15,316 nucleotides of DNA from JBOGJG01 sp050747825 (GCA_050747825.1 JBOGJG010000125.1:1-15316); one strand, 5' to 3'; positions 6,226 through 14,478 are shown, counted from the first letter of the stretch. Numbers and translations are program-made. Notes: generated by a model not told the origin, from the sequence alone.

Positions 6226-8049
6226 ATGAAGTTGCGCAATCAGCTCATCCTGGCGTTCCTCTTGTTTGCGGTCGTCCCCCTGTCGGGGCTCACCTTCTAT
6301 TCCTTTGTTTCCTCCCAGAAGGCTTTTCGAGAAGGCGTCCAAGCCGAAGCAGCCGCCTTGGCCGAGGATATGGGAAAGCGGATGGATTCGGTCACCCATG
6401 AACTGGACCATCGGGTGAAGCGGCTGGCTCGCCTTCCCTTGCAACAGTTGTTGACTCAGGAAGAGAAAGAGACCGCTCAGCAAGCCCAGACCTTCTACAA
6501 TCAACTGTTGGAGGAATTGGGAGAATCGGTTTCTCTGCTCGATTCACTCCAGGTGGAGCTGAGACCCCCCAAGCCAGATGCTCCCCCCATCGTCATTAAA
6601 TTTCCTGACCTGGCGAAAGGATTGTCCCAAGCTCCCTCCCCGCCCGCAGCGGCGCCCTCACCTCCTCCGGATGGCGGACCCAAAAGAGAGCCCAAACGGA
6701 TGCGCTTCGACTCCCCGGTCCGAACGTCCGAAGACGTGCGGGGGCATTTTGAGGCGCACGTCAATTCGCGCATGCTGCTGGGCAGGGTTCTGTCCAGGAC
6801 AAAGAGAGATCAGGGCGAGATTCCGTTTGCTTTCGACGATGAAGGCCATTTCTTTTCTGCGGAAACTGCCGATCTCAGCAGGCTGGAATCCTTGGATTTA
6901 TTTTCGCTGGCTTCGGGCACGGTTCTGGAAGATCACGCCCACCGGGATTGGATAATCGTGACCAAGCTCGAGCGCCATTCAGGCATTACTTTTGGGATCG
7001 CCCGGCCCATCGGGGAGTCCCTTCAGAACATGCGGCAGGCGGCACTCAGCACTTTCGGGCTGGGCCTGGGTATGATCACTCTGGCCATGTTCGGCATCCT
7101 GCCCATTTCAGGGCGTATGACGCGTAATCTGAGCACCCTGGCCGAGGGCGTCGATAAGCTGGCTCGCGGGGACCTGGAAGCTCGAGTTCCTGTGAAACCG
7201 GGGGACGAATTCGGCCGCCTGGCGGTGGCGTTTAATCGGATGGCCGAGGACCTGACCCATAATCAGGAGCAGCTTCTCGAGCAGGAGAGACTGCGTAGAG
7301 AACTCGAGATGTCACGCCAGATTCAACAGATACTGCTGCCCCGAACTCCTCTGCGGCTGTCCAATGTAGAAGCAAAAGGGGTTTCGATGCCGGCTCGTGA
7401 GGTGGGCGGAGATTTCTTCAATTATTTTGCCTTGCCGGGCGGAGACGTTGTGATACTCATTGGAGATGTCTCCGGAAAGGGAATCCCGGCGGCGCTCCTG
7501 ATGGCGCACCTCCAGGCGACTTTACAGGCGCGCGTCCCGGTTAGCTCCACTCTGGCGCTGCTGGCTGAAGAGCTGGATCGTGAAATCGCCCAAAGCACAG
7601 CGCCCGAGACCTATCTGACGCTGTTCCTGGGGATCCTCAGTGGGAAGGACGGCTCACTGCGCTATCTGAACGCCGGCCACAACTCACAGTACGTGGTGCG
7701 CTCGGGCGGCCAGCTTGACAAGCTGGACTCGACTGGACGGCCCCTGGGCTTGCTTCCGGGCGGGGCATACGAGGAACGCTCGGTCCAAATGAACGAAGGA
7801 GACTCACTGTTCCTCTACACGGATGGACTCGAGGAATCCGCCCATGCTTCGGGAGAAGAGTTCGGGATCGAGCGTATTGAATCCTTGCTTGTTCAAGAGT
7901 TGAGCAAACATGGCAAAGACCTTAACAGCATCCTGACTGGACTGGAAGCAGCGGTCAACCACCACCTGGGCGATGCCGAGGCCTGGGATGACGCAACCAT
8001 GGTCCTCTTGCGTGTGGGTGGGCGGGGCCAGGCCGCCGCCTCTCTTTAG
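6226..8049 (+). CDS. Membrane sensor PP2C phosphatase (HAMP + SpoIIE/RsbU domain)
   Basis: A 607-residue inner-membrane signalling protein. Membrane segment 1 is about residues 7-28 and segment 2 about 272-294, bracketing an extracytoplasmic region of about 240 residues. That region has a helical start, a Pro-rich stretch (113-150, with APSPPPDGG) and a small alpha/beta part around 165-262. A HAMP domain follows at 295-347, a short coiled coil at 347-372, and a SpoIIE/RsbU-type PP2C domain at 380-597. PP2C metal-site motifs are intact: EVGGDFF (Asp396), GDVSGKG (Asp414), LYTDGLEE (Asp533) and DDATM (Asp588/589). Such proteins usually dephosphorylate an anti-sigma-factor antagonist in partner-switching pathways; no STAS or RsbW-like partner is encoded here. 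The sensor region matches no domain I recognise. No clear ribosome-binding site precedes the ATG. Confidence 0.9.
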   Translation: MKLRNQLILAFLLFAVVPLSGLTFYSFVSSQKAFREGVQAEAAALAEDMGKRMDSVTHELDHRVKRLARLPLQQLLTQEEKETAQQAQTFYNQLLEELGESVSLLDSLQVELRPPKPDAPPIVIKFPDLAKGLSQAPSPPAAAPSPPPDGGPKREPKRMRFDSPVRTSEDVRGHFEAHVNSRMLLGRVLSRTKRDQGEIPFAFDDEGHFFSAETADLSRLESLDLFSLASGTVLEDHAHRDWIIVTKLERHSGITFGIARPIGESLQNMRQAALSTFGLGLGMITLAMFGILPISGRMTRNLSTLAEGVDKLARGDLEARVPVKPGDEFGRLAVAFNRMAEDLTHNQEQLLEQERLRRELEMSRQIQQILLPRTPLRLSNVEAKGVSMPAREVGGDFFNYFALPGGDVVILIGDVSGKGIPAALLMAHLQATLQARVPVSSTLALLAEELDREIAQSTAPETYLTLFLGILSGKDGSLRYLNAGHNSQYVVRSGGQLDKLDSTGRPLGLLPGGAYEERSVQMNEGDSLFLYTDGLEESAHASGEEFGIERIESLLVQELSKHGKDLNSILTGLEAAVNHHLGDAEAWDDATMVLLRVGGRGQAAASL

Positions 8050-8067
8050 GTGTAAAGTTTGGAAGAT

Positions 8068-9021
8068 ATGAAAACCAGCAAATTCAACCGTCGAGATTTC
8101 ATTAAAACCACGGGTTTGGGCATTGGCGCGATGGCCGTCGTTCGGGCGCAGCCGGGTGCAATTCCCAAGCGCGCGCTTGGCCAGACAGGCGAACAGGTTT
8201 CCATCCTGGCCTTTGGCGGAGGCAGTCGCTTCCTGATGTACGAGGATGAGGACCAGGCTCTGGCCATCCTCAATGAGGTGATCGACAACGGAGTTAATTA
8301 CCTGGATACGGCTGTCTCCTACGGTAACGGCAAGAGCGAAGAACGCTACGGTAAGGTTCTCAAAGATCGCCGCAAGGAAGTGTTTCTGGCCACCAAAATC
8401 GGCAACCGCACTTACGACGGCGCCATGCGGGACATCGAGGCCAGCCTCAAGCGGCTGCAGACCGACCATGTCGATTTACTGCACATCCACTCTCTACTGC
8501 AGGCAGACGACCTGGAAAAAATCGAGGCTCCCGACGGGGTCCTGAAGGCTATTTATCAGGCCAGAGACGAGAAGATGGCTCGTTTCATCGGAATGACCAG
8601 CCACACGGACGCTGCCACCATGAAGACGGCCATCGGAAGGCACGACCTCAACTGCGTCCAGATGGCTTTGAATGCCGCGACGAATACCGGCTATGCCACC
8701 GGATTCGAAAAAATCGCCCTGCCTGCGGCCCTCGAGAAAGGCCTGGGCGTCCTGGCTATGAAGATTGCCGGACAGGATGCTCTGGTGGGGCCGGGCGAAG
8801 GCAAAGCGCCCATGAAAGACCTTCTGCGCTACTCTATGAGCCTGCCCGTGGCTACCTGTGTGGTAGGCATGCCCAAGCCGGAATTCGTACGCGAGAACAT
8901 CGAAGCAGCACGCACTTTCACGCCCTTGACGCCGGCGGAGAAGGAACGTATCTTGGTTCAAATTCAACCTTCTGTGTTGGCCTTTAATCACTTCCTGTGT
9001 AACCACGCAGACACTGCTTAG
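8068..9021 (+). CDS. Tat-exported aldo/keto reductase
   Basis: A 317-residue NAD(P)H-dependent oxidoreductase of the aldo/keto reductase TIM-barrel superfamily; the substrate is unknown. The N-terminus NRRDFIKTTGLGIGA is a twin-arginine (Tat) signal, so the enzyme probably folds with its cofactor before export. The presumed catalytic tetrad is Asp80 (NYLDTA), Tyr85, Lys110 (LATKIG) and His141 (LLHIHSL). The frame extends upstream to a TTG at 8059, but ATG 8068 is preceded by GGAAG at good spacing. It starts 18 nt after the PP2C gene and may share its transcript. Its TAG stop overlaps by one base the GTG of the truncated DUF4242 gene. The C-terminus HFLCNHADTA may be slightly altered by the event that truncated that neighbour. 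Confidence 0.9.
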   Translation: MKTSKFNRRDFIKTTGLGIGAMAVVRAQPGAIPKRALGQTGEQVSILAFGGGSRFLMYEDEDQALAILNEVIDNGVNYLDTAVSYGNGKSEERYGKVLKDRRKEVFLATKIGNRTYDGAMRDIEASLKRLQTDHVDLLHIHSLLQADDLEKIEAPDGVLKAIYQARDEKMARFIGMTSHTDAATMKTAIGRHDLNCVQMALNAATNTGYATGFEKIALPAALEKGLGVLAMKIAGQDALVGPGEGKAPMKDLLRYSMSLPVATCVVGMPKPEFVRENIEAARTFTPLTPAEKERILVQIQPSVLAFNHFLCNHADTA

Positions 9022-9218
9022 TGCTTCGCGAAATGGGTCCCCAGATACAGTGGATCGAAAGTTTCGTGAGCGATGACAAGGTTTACTGCGTCTACATCGC
9101 TCCCGACCAGAACGCAATCCGGGAGCACGCCCAAAAAGGCGGCTTTCCGGCTAATCGCATTTCAGAAGTCAGAACGAAAATCGATCCCACGACGGCCGAA
9201 GCCGGCTTTGCTCAGTAA
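9021..9218 (+). pseudogene. N-terminally truncated DUF4242 (SCO4226-like) gene
   Basis: A 65-codon frame matches the C-terminal two thirds of DUF4242 proteins, as I recall them: WIESFVSDDKVYCVYIAP, then AIREHAQKGGFPANRISEV and the family ending KIDPTTAE. Family members are usually near 85-95 residues with an N-terminal beta strand and helix that are absent here. Similarity seems to reach a few codons upstream of GTG 9021 (HCLVLREMGPQIQW), but the frame is closed by TAA at 9000 and 8985, inside the end of the aldo/keto reductase gene. The 5' part therefore seems lost by deletion. Starts at GTG 9021 (overlapping the upstream TAG) or ATG 9033 could still allow a short product. Some DUF4242 proteins bind nickel; no function is assigned here. 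Confidence 0.65.
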
Positions 9219-9252
9219 TCTGAGGAGCGCTCCCGCCTCTAATGCTGATTAT

Positions 9253-12200
9253 CTAAAAATTAAAGCGCAAGCTCAGTTCGACTCGGCGGTTGCCGGCGCC
9301 GCCGCCGCCGTCGCGAAAGCCAAACCCGGAGAGGGCGGAGTTTGCCTGTCCGAATAAAGGGGAACTGATGTTGCCGATAGTGGGGCCCAAATTGGTGTGG
9401 TTCAGCAAATTGTTTACGTCTACTGAAAAAGTCAGGCTGTAAGGCTTGTCGCTGGCGCCCCCGCCCAGGCGGCCGAATCCTCCGCCACCGCGTGATCCCC
9501 TCTGGGGAGGCCCGCCGCCGGCGCCCATTATGCGCGGTCCGTGGCCGCCCAATCCGCCTTCCTCCGCCTCGCCAGGCGCTTCCAGCGGCTTGCCGAACCC
9601 GACCGTCTTGCTGAGACGAAGACGAACCATTAAAAACCCGGCGCCCTCTCCAAAATTCCTGGGGACCATGGGCTGGCCCGGCTCCGGATTGGGATCGAAA
9701 GCCCCCAGCGGAGTAATCACGACCCCGGGCTTGCTCAGGTCAGTCGCAAAAGCCGGTCGCTCGGTAAACACTGAATCGGCGTTGAAATCACGCCCTGAGG
9801 TGATATTGAAGGGACGCCCCGAGGTGGCAATGAGAAAGGGATTAAAGCGTACGCCCCAGGGAGCACTGAGGGAGCCGCCCATAACGAAGCGGTGGCGGAC
9901 GTCAAAGCCGGCGCGCCCCCATTCGCTGCTCAAGTCATAAGGGTCGGCAGGAAAACTGGCAGCTCCATCCGTGTCGCTTTTGGCGCTACCCCGCACATAG
10001 TTGCCGAAAATGGTGAAGGCGCTGCTGAAGCGGTTGCTGAAGTTGACCATCAACTGGTTCTGATCGAATCTTCCGTCCGACTGATACTCGTAAACGTTTC
10101 CAATCTCTCCCAGCGGCCGTACTCCGCTGCCGGGCAAGGGAGCGTTGATATTGCGCGAGCGCAGCATATGCAGCGTTCGAACTTTGATATAGCTGGCAGA
10201 GATTGTGAAGTTGAGCGGCAACTGCCGTTCGACGCTGATCGCTCCCTGCATCGAATAAGGTGTGTTCAAATCGGGTGAGACACGTCTTGTGGTTTGAGGT
10301 TGCGCACCAGAAAGCAATTCTTCCACCGACGGGACGTTGGGAAAGAAATCCGGATTGGCTACGATGAATTGCGCCTGCTTGATCCCGTCAAAGCGGTCGG
10401 CGTCCAGAGTGAGCTCTTCGTCCACCCTGCTGTAAAAAATGCCGGCGCCGGCGCGAATCACGGTCTTGGGGGAAAAGCCTCGGCGGGCTCCCGGAGCCCA
10501 GGCCAATCCAACCCGAGGCGCTAAATCAAAGTTGTCGTTGATGTTGTTCTGGATCTCGTAACGCACGCCGAGCGAGAGCAACAGGTTCGGGGTAACCCGC
10601 CAGTCGTCCTGCAGAAATCCGGCAAAATCGTACTGGCTCACGCCCGATTCAGGATCGCCTCCATTGATTGAGAACTGAGTGGCACCCCCGCCCAGAGCTC
10701 GGATTTCCTGCGCAGTCATTTCCCGCTGCTGAAACAGCAGTGTGCGCCGGTAACGCTCCAGACTGGTGATAGGCGCCAGCACCGGATTTCCGCCAGAAAG
10801 CAGCACCTGATCATGGGCGTCGAGCTCCGGTGCCAGACCACCTCCAAAGGTGAAGGTTCCCCCAAAATTGGATCTCGAAACATCTTCAAGGCTCACGCCC
10901 CGGACCTGCAGTCCGGCTTTGAAGGCATGCGCCCTCCGGTTCCAGGAGGTCAGGTTTTGCAGCTCCCATCGATTCAACTCATTGAAGGAAAGCCCCACCT
11001 GAGACCCGCCACCCGTAAAGGCATCCAGGACTCGGATCGTGGGAAGGGAGTTGTCTCCTTCCCGATTGTTCTCACTAAACTCGTACTGAAAGCGAGTTTC
11101 GTTAATGAGATTCGGACTGAAAATAGCTGTCTCGGTCAGCCTCAATTCGTGCTGCTCTCGCGCCGAGTCGTAGGCTCGGGAGAGCAGGGAGAACTGGCCG
11201 ATACCTACATTTTCCTGATGGAATCTCGAGTAGCCGTAGCTGGCAATCAGGGTGTGCTGCTCGTTCAGTTGATAGTCAAACCGGGGTGAGAGGCTGGTAC
11301 GGACATTGGGAGTGACGACCGCCTGATTAAAGGAGAGGATGTTCAGATTCTCATCCAGGACTCTGGCATTGATGACGGCATTTTCCTCAATTGACCGGCG
11401 ATCGAAATCGAGAAAGAACGACGCCCTGTTCGAAACCAAAGGACCGCTGATGGTCCCGCCATAATGGCGCGTCTGAAAGGGCGGCTTGTTGGAGGCAAAA
11501 GGGTTGCGTGAGTTTAAGCTCTCATCGTTGAAGTTAAAGGAAAGCTGGCCCCGGAACTTATCCGTCCCGGGCTTGGTGAAAATTTCAATGCGGCCAAAGC
11601 CGACACGATCAAACTCGGCCGAGAAAGGATTGCGGTTGATGCGAATTTCGCGAATCGAGGAGCGCCGCGGCAGACGGCCTCCTGAGAATCCGTCGATGTA
11701 GAACTGCCCGCCGTCCGGCCCTGCCGATGGACCGGCCAGGGCAAGGAGCACATCGGCCAACTCTTCAGGGTCTTCAGGTAGAGCTTCCAAGTCTTCTCCC
11801 TGGAGGATAATAGCTCCTGCGTTATTAGCAGCTTCCAGGCTCAAGGTCGGCGCCTCGGACATGACGGTCACCTCCTGCTGCTCCAGAGCCACCTTTAGCG
11901 TGACGTCCAGACTGGCAGGCTCTGAGCTGCCGCCGGTGATTTGAGCGAAGTTTTCGTAAGTGGCAAATCCGGTGGCGGCCACTTTCAGGATGTATAGCCC
12001 AGGTGTCAAACCGGCAAAGGAGTAGCCGCCCAGCTCGTGGGTAACCGCTGGCTTCTCGACGCCATTTTCATCGATCAGCACGACCTGAGCACCCACAATA
12101 ATTCCGCCCTGTTCGTCGAACACTCGCCCCTGCATAGTGCCGTTTTCCTGAGCCTGGGTGGCCGTTAAACAGAAGATCAATATCAGGAGAACTCCGATGG

Positions 12201-12303
12201 CCGCTCTCTGACGGTCACGGCTCCGATAACGGCCTCTGTAAAACCCATCAACCGAGCCGCGACCGTAAGGGAGCGGCCCCTGTGCTATCTGATCACAATG
12301 CAT
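9253..12303 (-). CDS. TonB-dependent receptor, Oar-like, with carboxypeptidase-regulatory domain
   Basis: A 1016-residue outer-membrane transporter of the type abundant in Acidobacteriota; the substrate is unknown. Parts in order: long basic leader (1-34), hydrophobic signal core (35-47) with likely cleavage after Ala51 (TATQA/QENG), carboxypeptidase-regulatory-like beta domain about 54-135, plug domain about 150-260 (QFYIDGFSGGRLP, then IREIRINRNPFSAEFDR and GRIEIFTKPGT), and a beta-barrel to the C-terminal SLRFNF, whose terminal Phe suits BAM recognition. A Gly/Arg-rich loop lies near residues 925-955. No other ATG or GTG is available in frame before the signal core, so ATG 12303 is kept even though the leader contains a repeat-like element. 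It follows the DUF5666-like pseudogene by 24 nt on the same strand and converges on the DUF4242 remnant. Confidence 0.93.
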   Translation of the reverse strand: MHCDQIAQGPLPYGRGSVDGFYRGRYRSRDRQRAAIGVLLILIFCLTATQAQENGTMQGRVFDEQGGIIVGAQVVLIDENGVEKPAVTHELGGYSFAGLTPGLYILKVAATGFATYENFAQITGGSSEPASLDVTLKVALEQQEVTVMSEAPTLSLEAANNAGAIILQGEDLEALPEDPEELADVLLALAGPSAGPDGGQFYIDGFSGGRLPRRSSIREIRINRNPFSAEFDRVGFGRIEIFTKPGTDKFRGQLSFNFNDESLNSRNPFASNKPPFQTRHYGGTISGPLVSNRASFFLDFDRRSIEENAVINARVLDENLNILSFNQAVVTPNVRTSLSPRFDYQLNEQHTLIASYGYSRFHQENVGIGQFSLLSRAYDSAREQHELRLTETAIFSPNLINETRFQYEFSENNREGDNSLPTIRVLDAFTGGGSQVGLSFNELNRWELQNLTSWNRRAHAFKAGLQVRGVSLEDVSRSNFGGTFTFGGGLAPELDAHDQVLLSGGNPVLAPITSLERYRRTLLFQQREMTAQEIRALGGGATQFSINGGDPESGVSQYDFAGFLQDDWRVTPNLLLSLGVRYEIQNNINDNFDLAPRVGLAWAPGARRGFSPKTVIRAGAGIFYSRVDEELTLDADRFDGIKQAQFIVANPDFFPNVPSVEELLSGAQPQTTRRVSPDLNTPYSMQGAISVERQLPLNFTISASYIKVRTLHMLRSRNINAPLPGSGVRPLGEIGNVYEYQSDGRFDQNQLMVNFSNRFSSAFTIFGNYVRGSAKSDTDGAASFPADPYDLSSEWGRAGFDVRHRFVMGGSLSAPWGVRFNPFLIATSGRPFNITSGRDFNADSVFTERPAFATDLSKPGVVITPLGAFDPNPEPGQPMVPRNFGEGAGFLMVRLRLSKTVGFGKPLEAPGEAEEGGLGGHGPRIMGAGGGPPQRGSRGGGGFGRLGGGASDKPYSLTFSVDVNNLLNHTNLGPTIGNISSPLFGQANSALSGFGFRDGGGGAGNRRVELSLRFNF
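12250..12282. repeat. Repeat-like GC element in the TonB-receptor leader
   Basis: On the minus strand this stretch runs CAGGGGCCGCTCCCTTACGG and on to CGGCTCGGTT, encoding GPLPYGRGSV near residues 9-18. It has GCCGC/GCGGC complementary ends. I recognise this peptide from mis-called hypothetical proteins in acidobacterial genomes, where it reflects an intergenic repeat. That is memory, not a search. It sits in the unusually long n-region of the signal peptide. Confidence 0.45.
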
Positions 12304-12327
12304 TCTCTTGCTCTTCGCCCCCGCTGA

Positions 12328-12932
12328 TCAATTAGCCGGAAGCCCAATACCAACATCCATGAAATCGCCGAAAGTTAAAGCAGTGCCGGGACGCTGGGAA
12401 GCCGAACTCTCGCGCTGCCTCAACAGGGGCTCGACCCCGGCCGCCACAACGATGGCCGTCAGGCGCGACGAATCCACGCCCCGCGTACTGGAGACTAGAA
12501 CCATATCGCCGACCTGAAGGTCTGCCAGATTGATTGCGGGCGATTCCTCGAGCACTCTCTGAACATTTCCAGCCGAACCATTCTGCGGGCCGGCCGCCGT
12601 TTCCGCCGGCCGCTGCGCCAGCGCTCTGGCGCCGGCAAATGGGATCCGGCGCAGGACCGTATCCTGGCTGACGACAATGGTGAGCGGTTGCTGGCTCTGG
12701 ACGTTGTTGAGTTTCAACTCATTTGACTGCAAGTCACTCTTCTCTCCCAGGGCGCGGAACTGATCGCCCACATATAACTCGGCAAAGGAACTGGGCAGCG
12801 CATCGGCGAACTTCACGGAGTCCGGGCATAGCGCCGGAAGACGACTTGATCCCCGGCCGGGAGGATAACCGGCCTGGGACCTCCCTTCGATCGGCCCAGC
12901 ATAATCATTAAAGGGAAAATCAAATGCCCCAT
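12328..12932 (-). pseudogene. DUF5666-like secreted protein gene, frameshifted and shortened
   Basis: Two minus-strand frames together read as one protein. The first (from about ATG 12932) ends FRRYARTP and stop at 12813. The second, open from 12942, continues PDSVKFADALPSSFAELYVGDQFRALGEKS. Joining them at the CCC run at 12824-12826 (GGG on plus) gives FRRYAPDSVKFADA, which looks like the acidobacterial DUF5666-type family as I remember it. One extra C would restore the frame. After GEKSDLQ the sequence jumps to SNELKLNNVQSQQPL, which suggests loss of roughly 25-30 residues. The N-terminal signal peptide is also missing. The C-terminal part (AINLADLQVGDMVLVSSTRG, then TAIVVAAGVEPLL) is intact. 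It lies 24 nt upstream of the TonB receptor gene. The frameshift could be a sequencing error, but the other losses could not. Confidence 0.6.
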
Positions 12933-12999
12933 ATCTACACATATCCTACGCGGGCCTGGGGAATAGGTTTCGGAGAAACAAAGGTAAGCAGCTCTCGTA

Positions 13000-13016
13000 C
13001 CTCCTGGACACGGAGG
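13000..13016 (+). promoter_or_regulatory. Shine-Dalgarno sequence within a small hairpin
   Basis: GGAGG at 13012-13016 is a strong ribosome-binding site for ATG 13021. CCTCC at 13000-13004 can pair with it perfectly around a 7-nt loop, which would hide the site. A 5-bp GC-rich stem is plausible but short, and may be coincidental. The remaining space 12943-12999 shows no clear promoter. Confidence 0.4.
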
Positions 13017-13020
13017 AATT

Positions 13021-13560
13021 ATGAGGAAAGAACTTCTTCTGCTGGTTGCAGTTTTGATTGTGCTCTTGATGGCGCCGGCAGTCCAGGCCGCAGACGGGCC
13101 TGACCTGTCGGGAACTTGGGTGCTGGATAAGGAAAAAAGCGATCCGATCCGTATGGGCTTCGGCCGGGGCAGAGGCCCTGGCGGCGGGCAGGACTCCAGC
13201 CCGCCCGATATCGACGTAACGCTGAGCATCAGCCAGTCTGAGAACCAGCTTATGCTGACCCGAAAATTCAATATGGACGGGCGGGAACGAACCCAGGAGC
13301 AGACCTTCACGCTGGATGGCGAAGAAAACATCAACCCAGGCCTTATGGGCCGAGGGGAGCTGACGTCCAAGTCTCAATGGAAAGAAAGCAAGCTGGTGAT
13401 CGAGGGTTTTCAGGTGGTTTCCACTCCCAACGGCGAGTTCGAGATCGGGAGCATTGAGGAATACTCGCTATCCGAAGACGGCAAGGTCCTGACTCTGCGC
13501 GCCACCCGAGCCACCCCTCGCGGCGAACAGAGCTCAACACAGGTCTTCAATAAGCAGTAA
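13021..13560 (+). CDS. Secreted protein of unknown function, DLSGTW type
   Basis: A 179-residue protein with a clear Sec signal peptide (MRKELLLLVAVLIVLLMAPAVQA, cleavage near residue 23) and the mature start ADGPDLSGTWVLDKEKSD. The SGTW-DxxKS opening is frequent in small periplasmic beta-rich, lipocalin-like proteins of Acidobacteriota. A Gly/Arg-rich insert (GFGRGRGPGGGQDSSPPD, about 42-60) is followed by beta-strand-like segments (VTLSISQSENQLMLTRKF, EQTFTLDGEE). No catalytic motif or lipobox is visible. It has the strongest Shine-Dalgarno sequence in the window. The gene diverges from the DUF5666-like pseudogene and TonB receptor, so it may belong functionally with that envelope cluster; this is only contextual. 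Confidence 0.85.
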   Translation: MRKELLLLVAVLIVLLMAPAVQAADGPDLSGTWVLDKEKSDPIRMGFGRGRGPGGGQDSSPPDIDVTLSISQSENQLMLTRKFNMDGRERTQEQTFTLDGEENINPGLMGRGELTSKSQWKESKLVIEGFQVVSTPNGEFEIGSIEEYSLSEDGKVLTLRATRATPRGEQSSTQVFNKQ

Positions 13561-13644
13561 ACGACCAACGTCAGGTATTTTTAATCCAAAGCTGTCCCTG
13601 AAAGTTCATTGCCTCCTGGGCTCACCTTCGGGTAAATTCGCGCC

Positions 13645-14478
13645 GTGGCTGTAGAGATTAGAAAGATGTCCCGGGCCGATATTCCTCTGGGGATGCGCCT
13701 GAAGGAAATCGCCGGATGGAACCAGGTCCCGGCAGACTGGGAAGCCTATCTGAAGCTGGAACCGGAGGGCTGCTTTGTGGCCGAGCTGGACGGAAAACCC
13801 GTGGCCACCGCAACCACTCTCAACTACCGGAATCGTTTCGGCTGGATCGGAATGGTGCTGGTCGATCCCCCCGCCCGGCGGCGCGGTATTGCGACCCTGC
13901 TGATCGAGACGGCTTATTCCTACCTGGACTCGGTGGGCTGCCACTGCCAGAAGCTCGACGCCACGGACGAAGGGGCGCAGGTCTACGAGAAAATGGGCTT
14001 CATGATCGAATACGAGGTCGAACGCTGGGAAGGTAAAGGGGGTGCACCGCACCGGCCTTCGCCGGAGTTAAAAGCACTCAATGAAAGCCGCCTGCAGGAG
14101 GTCGCTCGCCTCGATCAGCACGCCTTTGGCGCCTCACGCCTGCCGCTCCTGCGCTGGTATGCCTCACTGGAATGCCCCAGATTCATGATGGAGACAGCAT
14201 ATATTGTCGGCAGGCCCGGGAGTAAAGCCTGGCAAATGGGTCCCGCAGTAGCGCAGGACAGCGAGACGGCCCAAAAGCTGATGGCGCAGTTTCTGGCTCA
14301 CTCACCCGCGGAGGCGCTCATTGTGGATATCGTGGCTGAGAACCGGGAAGCCGTCCGGATTGTGCGAGACCTGGGATTCACCCGCCGGCGGGTCCTAAAG
14401 CGCATGTATCGGGGCAGGAACTCCTGGCCTGGAGACCCCCAGCAGACCTTCTGCCTGGCGGGTTTTGAATTCGGGTGA
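13645..14478 (+). CDS. GNAT-family N-acetyltransferase with C-terminal second GNAT-like half
   Basis: A 277-residue protein. The N-terminal GNAT domain (about 3-125) opens VEIRKMSRADIPLGMRLKE, has the acetyl-CoA-binding motif MVLVDPPARRRGIATLLIE (about 70-88, the R-x-x-G-x-A type) and ends with AQVYEKMGF. The C-terminal half (about 140-277) resembles the second domain of GNAT proteins that carry a fused acetyltransferase-like region; ENREAVRIVRDLGFTRRRVLKRM looks like its final strand-helix part. The substrate is unknown. I chose GTG 13645 because it keeps the first beta strand; ATG 13666 is the alternative and would lose it. It stands 84 nt after the secreted-protein gene, with no terminator seen between, and converges with the isomerase-like gene. 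Confidence 0.85.
   Translation: MAVEIRKMSRADIPLGMRLKEIAGWNQVPADWEAYLKLEPEGCFVAELDGKPVATATTLNYRNRFGWIGMVLVDPPARRRGIATLLIETAYSYLDSVGCHCQKLDATDEGAQVYEKMGFMIEYEVERWEGKGGAPHRPSPELKALNESRLQEVARLDQHAFGASRLPLLRWYASLECPRFMMETAYIVGRPGSKAWQMGPAVAQDSETAQKLMAQFLAHSPAEALIVDIVAENREAVRIVRDLGFTRRRVLKRMYRGRNSWPGDPQQTFCLAGFEFG

Noticed and set aside
7804..8469. Minus-strand 221-codon open frame spanning the PP2C and reductase genes
   Set aside because: It crosses the junction of two well-supported plus-strand genes and shows no family motif.
9224..9233. GGAGCGCTCC palindrome between convergent genes as a terminator
   Set aside because: A 10-bp palindrome with no loop or U-tract is too short to support a terminator call.
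12946..13377. Minus-strand 143-codon open frame opposite the secreted protein
   Set aside because: The plus strand here has a signal peptide, a strong ribosome-binding site and coherent coding sequence; the antisense frame has none of these.
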